Below are positions 46,461 to 55,725 of a stretch of DNA of 64,000 nucleotides, in pieces. Each line of letters opens with the position of its first letter. Position 1 is the first letter of the stretch. The translations under genes were made by a program, and so were the position numbers. The notes beneath the pieces are model-generated. The model did not search any database. It was not told where the DNA came from and saw only the letters and a program-made list of their open reading frames with translations. The stretch is from assembly GCA_963808615.1 (NCBI GenBank), contig CAWEGV010000010.1, forward strand, positions 1 through 64,000. The letters are read 5' to 3'. The stretch is from Palsa-504 sp963808615. Lineage in GTDB: Bacteria; Actinomycetota; Actinomycetes; Streptosporangiales; Streptosporangiaceae.

Positions 46461-48068
46461 TCAGGCCGCGCGCCCGAGCCGGGTGGCGGCGACGGTGCTG
46501 TCGATATGTCGGGTGATGGTCCGCCAGGCGGCGCGGACCGGGGCGGGAGCCGCGATCGGCTGGTCGTGCGCGGTGAGGGGATACAGAACCTGGTCATGCA
46601 CGCGGGTGTAGACCAGGGCGAAGGTCAGCCCGTCGGCGGTGAGCCGGTAGGTGTTGGTGCGGCCGATCCGCTCGATCAGCCCGTTGCCGCGCAGCCGGGC
46701 CAGATCATATGACGCCTGGGTCATGGCGTAGGGGACGCCGCGCAGTCCGGCCATCCAGGCACGAAGGCTCTTGTTGGTGATGCCGGAAACAACGTGGTCC
46801 CAGACCGCCAGGCAACCGGCCAGGGCCTGCACCCGGGGGTCCGCGAAGCGCATGGCCGGGACCCTCCGCCCCGCCGCGTCTGTGGTGGGGTGCGCGATCC
46901 GCTCGATGACTGGATTCGCGAGGATGCCGCTGCCCTGGCCGGCAATTACAGCATCCATCAGCCGGGCGTTGCATGCACGCGCTTTGGCCGCCAGTTCGTC
47001 TAGGTGCTCCAGGCCGCGCTTGCAACCCAGGTCACCCGGCGAGTTAATGACGGTTTCCACTCTGAGCGCGCGGTCCTCCTTCAGGTAGATCTTGATCCGC
47101 GAATGCCGGAAGCTCAGGTTGATGGTGACCTGGTCGCCGCGGTTCAGCAGCCGGGTGGAAAAGACGCCCGGTGTCCTGCGGGTCACCTTCTGCCCGAAGA
47201 TGATCTCGGCGTGCTCCGGGCGGCCCAGGTTCATGTTGCCGGCCAGCAGCTCCTCGAACACGGCCCGGACCCGCCGCGGGTCGTCGAATACCAGCGTCCT
47301 GGACACCTCCACCTGCCGCATGGCCAGCTGCCACCAGCAGCCGTGCTCCCGGTCCGCCTCGGTCAGCGGCAGCGGGATCCGGCTCATCCAGGTCTGGAAG
47401 AACACCCGCACCGTCCCGGCCTGCACCAGGTCGCACAGCTCCTGCAACCGGGCCGGGTCGGAGGTGGCGGCGAACCCGTTGGCCAGCGGCGTCACCGCGA
47501 TGCCCTCCGCCAGCGCCGCGCGGCGGGCGATCTCATGACCGTTGCACCAGACTTTGACCGGGTACGGCGCATAGCAGCAGACCTTGATGAACGCGGGCCC
47601 TGTGCGCCGGTCGTGGATATAAAAGTAATAGCAGGTCACCAGCCGCTCAGTGCGGTAGAACCGGAACCACGGCACCCCGTCCGGGCCGGCCTTCTTCGTC
47701 GCGTCGAAGACCCACTGGAACTCCCGGGCCTCCCCGACCGCCACTACCTTGGACTGACCGGCCTTCTCCGCCGCGTCCAGATACGGCCGTACCACCTCCA
47801 GCTTCCGGTCGCCCTTGCGGAAGACGATCCACGGGATCTGGTTCCCGTCGGCGTACCGGCGCACCGCCGCGCGGAACGCCTGGCTGTTGCGGCCCAGCGC
47901 CGCCGGCGAGGCGATCGGGAATCCCCGCCAGTGCAGCCACCCGGCGATCTGGCCCGATGTCTGCAGGGCCGGCACCCAGCCATTGAAGTACAGCCGGTCG
48001 AACCCCTCGATCTCCAGGCTCACGTGCCCGCTGACGATGTCAGTCAATGTGACCGGACGCTGCGCCAT
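46461..48068 (-). CDS. Large uncharacterised protein with C-terminal winged-helix-like segment
   Basis: 535 aa from ATG 48068 with GGGAGGG upstream. N-terminal stretch EGFDRLYFNGWVPALQTSGQI and WLHWRGFPIASPAALGRNSQAF; middle FRKGDRKLEVVRPYLDAA, RLVTCYYFYIHDRRTGPAFIKVCCYAPYPVKVWCNGHE; later RHSRIKIYLKEDRALRVETVINSPGDLG; the C-terminus (LRGVPYAMTQASYDLARLRGNGLIERIGRTNTYRLTADG) is winged-helix-like. The family is widespread in bacteria and archaea but, as far as I know, uncharacterised. Its many Lys/Arg-rich clusters suggest nucleic-acid contact. Confidence 0.65.
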   Translation of the reverse strand: MAQRPVTLTDIVSGHVSLEIEGFDRLYFNGWVPALQTSGQIAGWLHWRGFPIASPAALGRNSQAFRAAVRRYADGNQIPWIVFRKGDRKLEVVRPYLDAAEKAGQSKVVAVGEAREFQWVFDATKKAGPDGVPWFRFYRTERLVTCYYFYIHDRRTGPAFIKVCCYAPYPVKVWCNGHEIARRAALAEGIAVTPLANGFAATSDPARLQELCDLVQAGTVRVFFQTWMSRIPLPLTEADREHGCWWQLAMRQVEVSRTLVFDDPRRVRAVFEELLAGNMNLGRPEHAEIIFGQKVTRRTPGVFSTRLLNRGDQVTINLSFRHSRIKIYLKEDRALRVETVINSPGDLGCKRGLEHLDELAAKARACNARLMDAVIAGQGSGILANPVIERIAHPTTDAAGRRVPAMRFADPRVQALAGCLAVWDHVVSGITNKSLRAWMAGLRGVPYAMTQASYDLARLRGNGLIERIGRTNTYRLTADGLTFALVYTRVHDQVLYPLTAHDQPIAAPAPVRAAWRTITRHIDSTVAATRLGRAA

Positions 48069-48219
48069 GGCCACCCTCCCAACCACGCCTACGGTCAAGA
48101 GGATGAACCCGCCCGCACGATCACGCCTGCAGAACCGCCAACCTCGATGGTCTGAGGCAGCGCCTCGCTAGGAGCAGTTGCGTCAGGAACAGCATGAAGC
48201 TCCCGTTCTTGGCGGCGGA

Positions 48220-49770
48220 TTACACGCCTTCTTCCAAATTGGCGATAAATTTGATGGCCGTAATGCTCGGCAGAAACACGTACGCAGCGGCTTTGGTCGT
48301 AACGAAGCTCGAGAGACCCGTAACCTCGATCGGCGGGCCTCCATCTGCCTGCGGTATGACAAAAACGCTCTCTGCTGGATTCTGTGTGCCAATCAGTGGA
48401 TCTCTCGACTTTGGGTGAAGCCTGACGGCCCCGGCGAATTCACTGTCATTGACCCACCGTCGCAGCACGAACTCGTATTGGTTTTCGATGTTCGAGTTGA
48501 TGAAGTGAAAGAGCATCCCGCGCTCGATGCCATCGTAGGGCTTCCCTGGATCATAGGCCGACCCGTACGGCAGGCCGCGACGAATCAGCCGGTGGGAATT
48601 GTTGCTGCCGCCCGGCAGCCCCTGGCCCGCAACTGGCTGGCCTCGTGGATTGACGCGGCGTATGTGCGCGCCGACGGGACAGCGGCTCCCCCTCGGATCT
48701 CCCGAGCCATCGGCATCTACATACTCGAAATTGTTCAGCTGTCCGGGCGATATCCCGCTCGCAGGGCTATCCGTGTCCGGTGACAAGGCGAGAGGAACGC
48801 CGTTGCGCCATCGCCCCAGCATCTTCGCGGCCAGCAGCTCGGGATCGATCATGTCCTTGTTCGACTGCAAGAAGTCCTCAAAGCCCACGACGTCGGTCTC
48901 GACCTTCTTGAAAACCGCGAAGCTGCCGTTCAGGCCGAGTTCTCGCGGCTCGGGTACGTCGTAGTTCTCCGCTTCTCCCCGCAAGACGAAGAGCCATGGC
49001 TCGCAGGGCCGCTGGTGATCGGGGGGATATTGTTCCGGGCCGCCGCGAATGGTGGACATACTGATTCCGTCGATATATCCGAAGTGAACTTTGGCAGTAG
49101 GCACGGATTCGCCATCTCGCATCTCCATCAGCGCCATCCCGTCTTGGCGCCAGATTTCCCGGAAGGCATTTCCTTCGGCAAACCAGGCGCGCACCCTGTC
49201 GCTGTAGCCCGTCATCGCTTCCCGGCTGATGGCGTGCAGCGTCACCAGGACGTGATCGTGCCCTTTCCCGAAACCGGCAATCCAGTTCTCCGGCGAGCTT
49301 CGCCCGGTTTCTCCGACCGACTCCGCTCGTTGCGCGGCTCCCTCGATGAACGCACCAAATGACCTGAACGACAGCGCTGGGACGCGTTCCTGCATCTCCA
49401 GCGCCACCAGCCCGGGCCACGTGATACCGATGTTGAGGCAATAGTCTGGCTTGCGACGCGGGGCGGCCGCGGGATCGTCTCCCGGTCCGGGCGCGAACCC
49501 CACGTGCCAGTCCCCGGCAGTGGTGATTTGCGGGACGTCGGATTCGTCACCGCTCACCAGCCGTCCGAGTTGCCTGCGCGCTTGCGCCGGAGTACCCACC
49601 GTCAACAAAAAATGCCGCACCATCGGCATCCTGTAACCACGGAGAATGAACCCCTGAATGTCAGCGAGGTCGAACGCCGACCCTTCCGCGGCCGCCGAAC
49701 CGCCATCGGTCCCCCAAGGTTCATGCCGCCTTCGGCCAAGCAGCCGGCGAAGAACCCCCGGGCCCTTCAC
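48220..49770 (-). CDS. DyP-type peroxidase
   Basis: 516 aa from GTG 49770 with AGGAG upstream; a GTG at 49809 is the longer alternative. DyP landmarks: HFGYIDGIS (GxxDG) at about residues 231-235, and SRCPVGAHIRRVNPRG with the proximal heme His at about 369, then HRLIRRGLPYG. Long relative to bacterial type A/B enzymes, so of the longer class. No signal peptide is evident. Predicted H2O2-dependent heme peroxidase. Downstream of three smaller genes that form an operon with it. Confidence 0.85.
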   Translation of the reverse strand: MKGPGVLRRLLGRRRHEPWGTDGGSAAAEGSAFDLADIQGFILRGYRMPMVRHFLLTVGTPAQARRQLGRLVSGDESDVPQITTAGDWHVGFAPGPGDDPAAAPRRKPDYCLNIGITWPGLVALEMQERVPALSFRSFGAFIEGAAQRAESVGETGRSSPENWIAGFGKGHDHVLVTLHAISREAMTGYSDRVRAWFAEGNAFREIWRQDGMALMEMRDGESVPTAKVHFGYIDGISMSTIRGGPEQYPPDHQRPCEPWLFVLRGEAENYDVPEPRELGLNGSFAVFKKVETDVVGFEDFLQSNKDMIDPELLAAKMLGRWRNGVPLALSPDTDSPASGISPGQLNNFEYVDADGSGDPRGSRCPVGAHIRRVNPRGQPVAGQGLPGGSNNSHRLIRRGLPYGSAYDPGKPYDGIERGMLFHFINSNIENQYEFVLRRWVNDSEFAGAVRLHPKSRDPLIGTQNPAESVFVIPQADGGPPIEVTGLSSFVTTKAAAYVFLPSITAIKFIANLEEGV

Positions 49771-49854
49771 CGCCTGTGCTCCTGGTGAGCTGTACCCCCT
49801 GGCCAGCACCCAACCCGGAGTTGATTACGGTTCGTGATCATGTGACGCCTAGTC

Positions 49855-50709
49855 CTAGCCAGCGGTGGCCGGTGGTGACGTGCGATCGGCCAGCAGGGCT
49901 CGGATGTCTTGAACCGACAGACCTGGATAGGCGCTGTAAAACCCGATCGGCGGATAGTTGTTTTCCAGTCCCCACCGATAGAACGCCTGGGCGTTCTTTT
50001 CCACCGGGGTCGGCGGCCCGCCAACGACACGTGGAAAGAGAGCATTGAAGACGAAGGCGGTCTTGTCTGCAAAGTCCTGGAAGTACTTCTCCATATCACC
50101 GTCGAAGACCGTGAAGAACCCTATGTGGTTGTGCTCAAAGGGTACCCAGTGGGCGACATGCAGCGTCCCGATGGAATCCGACGCTTTGTGTCCCTTGTCT
50201 CCTACCAGGGCCCCGGCGACCAGCTTCACGCCAACGGCTTGCACACGTGACTTGAAGGCTATGTACGTCATCAAGGTTCCCTGCGTGGTATTGCCCGTAA
50301 AGCCCGCCGCGCGCGCGCATGCCTTGATGTCCTGAACCGAAGCGTCCTCGTAGGCAAAGTACGTGTCCAGAGGCTCGCGGACATGCCGCTTCAGCCATTT
50401 GGCAGCCCTCTCAGGGTTATCAGCCGCGGGCGTGGCTGGAGGGTTGTCCACGTATGTGAAGATGGCGTCAAACACCGGCCCGGCACTCTCCACGAGCCGC
50501 TCAATGTGCTCGTCGGTCTCGCCGTCGATGTCCGAAAGGAAGAGAAGCTTCTCGTCTCCCTCGACCATGAACCGGGAGAAATGCACGGTACCGAGATCGT
50601 CCTGCGCTGTCGCGAGATCGGGCATCAGCGGGGGCAGCTCCCCGGGTATCGCCTTGGCGATGGCTGGACCCTTGATCGGGAAGTCAACGACCAGATGGCT
50701 CTGGCTCAT
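49855..50709 (-). CDS. Uncharacterised DyP-operon protein
   Basis: 284 aa from ATG 50709 with GAGGAG upstream. Sequence VVDFPIKGPAIAKAIPGELPPLMPDLATAQDDLGTVHFSRF, then LFLSDIDGETDEHIERLVE and, near the C-terminus, HIGFFTVFDGDMEKYFQDFADK. It looks soluble and alpha/beta with no catalytic motif known to me. Its position directly upstream of the DyP gene suggests a partner, substrate or maturation role. It could be a heme- or dye-related binding protein. Confidence 0.6.
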   Translation of the reverse strand: MSQSHLVVDFPIKGPAIAKAIPGELPPLMPDLATAQDDLGTVHFSRFMVEGDEKLLFLSDIDGETDEHIERLVESAGPVFDAIFTYVDNPPATPAADNPERAAKWLKRHVREPLDTYFAYEDASVQDIKACARAAGFTGNTTQGTLMTYIAFKSRVQAVGVKLVAGALVGDKGHKASDSIGTLHVAHWVPFEHNHIGFFTVFDGDMEKYFQDFADKTAFVFNALFPRVVGGPPTPVEKNAQAFYRWGLENNYPPIGFYSAYPGLSVQDIRALLADRTSPPATAG

Positions 50710-50719
50710 AGCGTTCTCC

Positions 50720-50878
50720 TCAGCTGTCAAAATGGTCGTGGATGCCCGGCTCGACGCGGTGGCCGACGAACTCGCCGATGACCCCGCCCGCGACAGCCCC
50801 GGCGGCAACCGACGCCAGCAGCGGCGGCGTGGTGTTCAGCCACAAGCTCAGCGTGACGGCGTTGGGCATGAGAGGCAT
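50720..50878 (-). CDS. Small glycine-zipper membrane protein
   Basis: 52 aa. ATG 50878 or 50881. A hydrophobic segment with a Gly zipper (PPLLASVAAGAVAGGVIGEFVGHRV), ending HDHFDS. Ends 10 bp before the next gene, and its start overlaps the stop of the upstream small ORF. Probably a membrane-inserting helper in the DyP operon. Confidence 0.55.
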   Translation of the reverse strand: MPLMPNAVTLSLWLNTTPPLLASVAAGAVAGGVIGEFVGHRVEPGIHDHFDS

Positions 50879-51132
50879 CATCCGATTTGGGTAATTACGC
50901 GCGGGTATCCGGCTTGGCGGGCGGTGTAGTCCTGCTGTCCGGTCATGGCACCAGCCTTGGCGGTCAGGTCGGCGACGGTGACCCGGCCGGTGCCGCGGCC
51001 AGGGCTGGTGGCGGGGCGCCCGTGGCATGGGCGGGTGAGGAGCCGGACCAGCCGTCGCAGCCACGGGTGCCGGGTAGCGCCCACGATTGTTGGAGATCTC
51101 GCTGTGTGCTTACCCCTGGCGGGTGATGCCAT
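50878..51132 (-). CDS. Small basic protein, first gene of the DyP operon (uncertain)
   Basis: 84 aa from ATG 51132 to TGA 50880-50878, with the stop overlapping the next start (ATGATG). N-terminal 45 residues are Arg/Pro-rich, and the C-terminus reads VTVADLTAKAGAMTGQQDYTARQAG. No family recognised; its support is the overlap only. Confidence 0.35.
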   Translation of the reverse strand: MASPARGKHTARSPTIVGATRHPWLRRLVRLLTRPCHGRPATSPGRGTGRVTVADLTAKAGAMTGQQDYTARQAGYPRVITQIG

Positions 51133-51204
51133 GGTGCAGGCCGGGTCGGTTGACTGTGGCTGGGGTTGTGTCGCAGGCTCACGATGGTTGCTCAGGGAAA
51201 GGAC

Positions 51205-53619
51205 ATGGCCGTGGCGGATGCACCGTTTGACCGGACCAGGCTGCCCATGGCGGATCCGGCGTTTAAGGGTACGGCGAACCGGACGCTTGCGGGCTCGGCT
51301 CCTGACTGGGGCCTTATAGGGCACGTCAGGCCGCCTGAGGGGGCGCCCAACGTGCTGCTGGTGCTGATCGATGATGCGGGGTTCGGGAATCCGAGTACGT
51401 TCGGCGGCCCGATCAGCACGCCGGGCATGTCGCGGATGGCGGAGGAGGGTGTCCGGTACATCCGGTTCCACGTGACGGCGCTGTGCTCGCCGACCCGGGC
51501 CGCGCTGCTGACCGGCCGCAACCACCACGCGGTTGGTTTCGGCTCGATCGGCGAGCTGTCCTCCGGCTTCCCCGGGTATACGGCGTTCGTTCCGGAGGAC
51601 AGCGCGCCGTTCCCGAAGGTGCTGCAGGGCAACGGGTACAGCACGGCCGCGTTCGGCAAGTGGCACATGACGCCGGACGGGCAGCAGGGCGCGGCGGGCC
51701 CGTTCGACCGGTGGCCGAACGCCTGGGGTTTTGACTACTTCTGGGGGTTCCTGGGCGGCGAGGCCGGCCAGTGGGATCCGGTCATTACCGAGAACAACAA
51801 GACGATCGGGGTGCCGCAGGGCCATGACGAGGGAAAGTACTACTTCCCTGATGACATGGCTGACAAGACGATCGGGTGGCTGCACGCGGTCCGCGCCCAG
51901 GACCAGGCCAAGCCGTGGTTCGTGTACTTCTCCACCGGGTGCGCGCACGCGCCGCACCAGGTGCCCGAGGAGTGGGCGGCCAAGTACAAGGGGAAGTTTG
52001 ACAGCGGCTGGGATGCCTACCGGGAACAGACGTTCGAGCGGCAGAAGCGGCTGGGCGTCATCCCGGCCGACGCGAAGCTGACCCCCCGCAACGAAGCGTT
52101 CCCGGCCTGGGATTCCCTGGCCGAGGACCAGAAGGCCCTGTACGCGCGGCAGATGGAGGTGTACGCGGGGTACTGCGAGAACGCCGACTGGAACGCGGGC
52201 CGGGTGATCGCCGCGGTCGAGGAGATGGGCGAGCTGGACAACACGCTGGTGATCTACATTTACGGCGACAACGGCGCCAGCATGGAGGGCGCGATCACCG
52301 GCTCGTTCAACGAGCTGACGATGCAAAACGGCATTCCGCTGACCCCTGAGCAGCAGCTCGCGCTGATCCAGCAGTACGGCGGGCTGGACGTGTGGGGCAC
52401 CGAGCTGACTGCCCCGCACTACGCGGCGGCGTGGGCCTGGGCCGGGAACTGCCCGTTCCAGTGGGGCAAGCAGGTCGCCTCCCACCTGGGCGGCACCCGG
52501 CAGGGCATGGCCATCCGCTACCCCCGGCTGATCACCGACGCCGGGGGGCTGCGCAGCCAGTTCACCCACTGCATCGACATCGGCCCGACCATTCTGGAGC
52601 TGGCCGGGCTGCCGCAGCCCACCCACGTCGACGGGATCGCCCAGGCGCCGATGCACGGCACCAGCTTCCTGCACACCTTCGCCGACCCGGACGCCGAGGA
52701 GCGGCACGCCCAGCAGTACTTCGAGATCTACGGCTACCGGGCCATGTACAAGGACGGCTGGTGGCTCGCCCAGTCGATCCCGCGGATCCCCTGGGACGTG
52801 ACTCCGGCGACGATGCGGAGGTTCGCGCCCTCGGTGTGGCAGCCCGACGATGACCCGGTGGAGCTGTACTACCTGCCGGATGACTTCAGCCAGGCGGACA
52901 ACATCGCGGCGCAGCACCCTGAGAAGGTCAAGGAACTGCAGGACCTGTTCTGGGCCGAGGCGGAGAAGTACAAGGTGCTCCCGCTGCTGGCCGGCATGAG
53001 CTTCTTTTTTGGCCTGCTGCCGCCGCTTCCTGCGCAGACCACTTACACCTATTACGGTGATGTGCAGAACGTCGCGTCCGGCATGATCCCCCGGATCTAC
53101 AACCACTCCTACGCGATCTCGGCCGACCTGGTGATACCAGAGGGCGGTGCCGAGGGCGTGATCGTGGCCGAGGCCGACCACCTGGGCGGTTTCTCCCTGT
53201 TCGTCGCCAACGGCAAGCTCAAGCACACCTACTCGATGATGGGCGTGCTGGTGTACCGGCACGAGTCCGACGTCGCCCTGCCCACCGGCGAGGTCAGCGT
53301 CCGGCTGGAGTTCCACGCCGACGCGGCCAAGCCCGCCACCGGCGGGGACATCCGCCTGTTCGCCAACGGACAGGAAATCGGCAAGGGCCGGTTGGACCAC
53401 ACCGTCCCGCTCCGGTTCTCCGCCTACGCGGGCATGGACATCGGGCGGGACAACGGCGGCGTCGTCGACCGCAACTACGCGAACCGGGCGCCATACGCGT
53501 TCACCGGAACCATAAGAAGGGTCGTCTTCGACATCAAGCCCCACCTATCCGCCGACGACGAGCAGGTACTGCACGAATCGGCGCACCACGGGCACGTGGC
53601 CCACGGCATCAGCGGATAG
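51205..53619 (+). CDS. Arylsulfatase
   Basis: 804 aa from ATG 51205 (GTG at 51211 and ATG 51184 are alternatives). Metal-binding LVLIDDAGFGNPS, then the sulfatase signature ALCSPTRAALLTGR with Cys94 for formylglycine conversion, and FGKWHMTP. C-terminal beta sandwich (SVRLEFHADAAKPATGGDIRLFANGQEIGKG). Hydrolyses sulfate esters. No signal peptide is seen, so it may be cytoplasmic. FGE at 42987 can activate it. Confidence 0.9.
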   Translation: MAVADAPFDRTRLPMADPAFKGTANRTLAGSAPDWGLIGHVRPPEGAPNVLLVLIDDAGFGNPSTFGGPISTPGMSRMAEEGVRYIRFHVTALCSPTRAALLTGRNHHAVGFGSIGELSSGFPGYTAFVPEDSAPFPKVLQGNGYSTAAFGKWHMTPDGQQGAAGPFDRWPNAWGFDYFWGFLGGEAGQWDPVITENNKTIGVPQGHDEGKYYFPDDMADKTIGWLHAVRAQDQAKPWFVYFSTGCAHAPHQVPEEWAAKYKGKFDSGWDAYREQTFERQKRLGVIPADAKLTPRNEAFPAWDSLAEDQKALYARQMEVYAGYCENADWNAGRVIAAVEEMGELDNTLVIYIYGDNGASMEGAITGSFNELTMQNGIPLTPEQQLALIQQYGGLDVWGTELTAPHYAAAWAWAGNCPFQWGKQVASHLGGTRQGMAIRYPRLITDAGGLRSQFTHCIDIGPTILELAGLPQPTHVDGIAQAPMHGTSFLHTFADPDAEERHAQQYFEIYGYRAMYKDGWWLAQSIPRIPWDVTPATMRRFAPSVWQPDDDPVELYYLPDDFSQADNIAAQHPEKVKELQDLFWAEAEKYKVLPLLAGMSFFFGLLPPLPAQTTYTYYGDVQNVASGMIPRIYNHSYAISADLVIPEGGAEGVIVAEADHLGGFSLFVANGKLKHTYSMMGVLVYRHESDVALPTGEVSVRLEFHADAAKPATGGDIRLFANGQEIGKGRLDHTVPLRFSAYAGMDIGRDNGGVVDRNYANRAPYAFTGTIRRVVFDIKPHLSADDEQVLHESAHHGHVAHGISG

Positions 53620-53639
53620 CTGGGCCATTGACCCAGTGG

Positions 53640-54040
53640 CCGCGAGCCGGACAATCGGGGGCCGAAAGCGGCTTCTCGCTGACCAGGGGCGGCGTACCGC
53701 CCGAGCCACCTTCGTCGGCTGCTGTGCGGGTTGTGGCCCGGTGTGCGCCGGGCGGGCCCAAGGCTGAACCCGGCGCGGGAGCCGGGCCGGCGGCGCCGCG
53801 CAGCGGCGCCGCCTTGAGTACGCGCGGCATGGGCGATCGAGTGGGGCGGAAATCCCCTGGAGGAAGAGGTGATGCTAACTCCGAGCCGCAGGCAACCGCG
53901 TCGCCGTGAGGCGGGACGGGAAGGAAGCCCGAGGCGAAACCCTGCACCGGGGAACACCAACCGCGTAGAAGGCGGGCGATCTGGGTGATCCTGCTCAAGA
54001 AGGCGAAGCCCGTCACCATCAACAGGGTCGTCACGTAGAC
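53640..54040 (+). other. Possible group II intron remnant (no ORF)
   Basis: 53870-53975 contains GTGATGCTAACTCCGAGCC, AGGAAGCCCGAGGCGAAACC, and CTGCACCGGGGAACACCAA, strings like those in the domain I region of actinobacterial group II introns (GAAGGAAG...GAGGCGAAACCCTGCACCGGGGAACA). No reverse-transcriptase ORF follows and I see no clear domain V, so it would be a fragment. Confidence 0.4.
53789..53813 (+). terminator. GC-rich hairpin
   Basis: 11-bp stem GGCGGCGCCGC / GCGGCGCCGCC with loop GCA, 170 bp after the arylsulfatase stop. Could end that transcript or belong to an RNA element. Confidence 0.5.
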
Positions 54041-54081
54041 GCGGCGGGTGACTCCCTCGCTAGACCTTCAGGGAGACGACC

Positions 54082-54645
54082 ATGACCGATCAGCCGTACT
54101 ACCAGCTGCCGCCGGCCCAGCGGAGGCGACTGGTCTTCGGGGCGGTGCTGCGGGGTGTCCTGAGCACAACGGCGCTGGTCGTCGTGTACTACCTGCTCCC
54201 GCTGAACCAGCCGTGGAGCGGCGACGCCGCAGTGCGCATCCTGATCGGCCTGGCGGCCTTCGCGGGCATCGCGGTGTGGCAGGTCAGGTCCATCGCCGGC
54301 TCGCGTTATCCGAATATGAAAGCGTTCGAGGCGCTGGGCTTGATCCTTCCCTTCTACCTATTGGTGTTCGCCTCGACCTATTTCGTGATGCAGCGAGCGT
54401 CTGCGGCGAATTTCACACAGCCGCTGACCCGCACCGACGCCCTGTACTTCGCCGTGACAGTCTTCTCCACGGTGGGATTCGGGGACATCACCCCCAAGTC
54501 CGAGGCCGCCCGGGTGGTGCTGATCGTCCAGATGCTCGGCGACATCGCGCTGCTGGGCGCCGGCGCGCGGGTCCTGCTGGGGGCCGTGCGCCGCGGCCAG
54601 CAACGACAGGACACGACCGACCAGGACGGCGCGGCTGCTGGGTGA
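54082..54645 (+). CDS. Two-pore-type potassium channel (ion channel family)
   Basis: 187 aa, ATG 54082 with AGGGAGACGACC upstream. Four hydrophobic segments: two N-terminal, then FYLLVFASTYFVM, the pore loop TVFSTVGFGDITPKSEAARV with the K+ selectivity filter TVGFG, and a final helix IVQMLGDIALLGAGARVLLGAV. It should form a tetramer. No regulatory domain. Confidence 0.85.
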   Translation: MTDQPYYQLPPAQRRRLVFGAVLRGVLSTTALVVVYYLLPLNQPWSGDAAVRILIGLAAFAGIAVWQVRSIAGSRYPNMKAFEALGLILPFYLLVFASTYFVMQRASAANFTQPLTRTDALYFAVTVFSTVGFGDITPKSEAARVVLIVQMLGDIALLGAGARVLLGAVRRGQQRQDTTDQDGAAAG

Positions 54646-54884
54646 GGGCGCCAGGACCGGGCCGACAGGCCGGTTGACCTGCGCGCACCGCAAGGCGCCC
54701 TGCATCGGTGCGGCGGCGCCTGTCGCGGTGAAGGGCTTCCGGACTGAACCTGACCGGGTAGGCGGGCAGTTCACGAGGCCGGTCACCAAGCGCCTCTGCT
54801 GCCAGCCTGCGCTCCGGCGTTGCTGGCGCTAAGCCGGCAGCATCATCCAGGTCAGGGCACGGCTCCCAGTCTGCCGGTCCGGCA

Positions 54885-55328
54885 TCAGGGCGGCGTCTCG
54901 GACTCCAGCGCGCTGGCCGATGCCCGGCGGATCGTCCCCGCGCCGCCGATCAGGGCCCGCCGCCACGGCGCAACGCCCTCGATTTCGGTTTCAAGCGAGA
55001 AGCTCAGGAACGTCCTGATCACCACGATCAGCCCGAGCTGGAGGACATTGTCGAGGCTAGGCGCGACCGCGACGGTGTGAACCAGATCGGCGGCGACGAG
55101 TATTTCCAGCCCGAGCAGCAAGGTCCCGCCGAATGCCTGGCGCAGGACCAGGTAGGCTTTTGCCGACCAGCCGGACCGCCGCACGGCAACCGCGGCGAGC
55201 ACGAACGACCAGATCACGCCGACGACCAGGATCGCGGCTCCCAGCACCTCGAAACCCTGGGCAACGTGATTCATCTGCTCAGTGAACGTCCCAGCCGGCG
55301 TCCCGGCAGCACCCGCCGCGAGGATCAT
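54885..55328 (-). CDS. DUF1622 membrane protein
   Basis: 147 aa from ATG 55328 (an internal Met at 19 is possible). Three hydrophobic segments: VAQGFEVLGAAILVVGVIWSFVLA, LRQAFGGTLLLGLEILVAADLVHTVAV, LGLIVVIRTFLSFSLETEIEGVAPWRR. This LExLxAADLVxTxxV pattern is DUF1622. Function unknown. Confidence 0.85.
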   Translation of the reverse strand: MILAAGAAGTPAGTFTEQMNHVAQGFEVLGAAILVVGVIWSFVLAAVAVRRSGWSAKAYLVLRQAFGGTLLLGLEILVAADLVHTVAVAPSLDNVLQLGLIVVIRTFLSFSLETEIEGVAPWRRALIGGAGTIRRASASALESETPP

Positions 55329-55725
55329 GTACCCCTTTCCCGCATGCCGTCTCCTCAGCTAGCCAGCGAGCCGTCAAGCAGCCTCATCCGCCGGGCAGTT
55401 CCGACACACCGTGCCGAGCCGGTCATGTGGTGCGACCGCGAAGGCATGCTGTAGGTCGTCAGCACTCCGGTCGGTGTTGTTGCCCGCCCGGTTAGCCTAC
55501 GCCGCTGACGTGCCCGCTACGTGCCCGATGGGGCGAGCAACGCCGTTGAGGATTCCAGCGACTACATGCCACCCGGAAGGGACCTGAGCTCCTTCCCGCG
55601 TCGATCACACGGATCCAACGCCGCACCGTCTCACGCTCCCTGATAGAGCCTCCCTGATTCGTGTTCTGCGATGGAGGCTTGCGCTGATGCCCGCCGATCC
55701 CCTCATGTGATCACGCGGTCCGGAT
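55329..55725. other. Gene-free stretch
   Basis: No supported frame; leads into attachment unit C. Confidence 0.4.

Noticed and set aside
50878..53544. Leftward 888-codon ORF
   Set aside because: Antisense to the arylsulfatase; only its last 84 codons (50878-51132) are considered possibly real because of the stop/start overlap.
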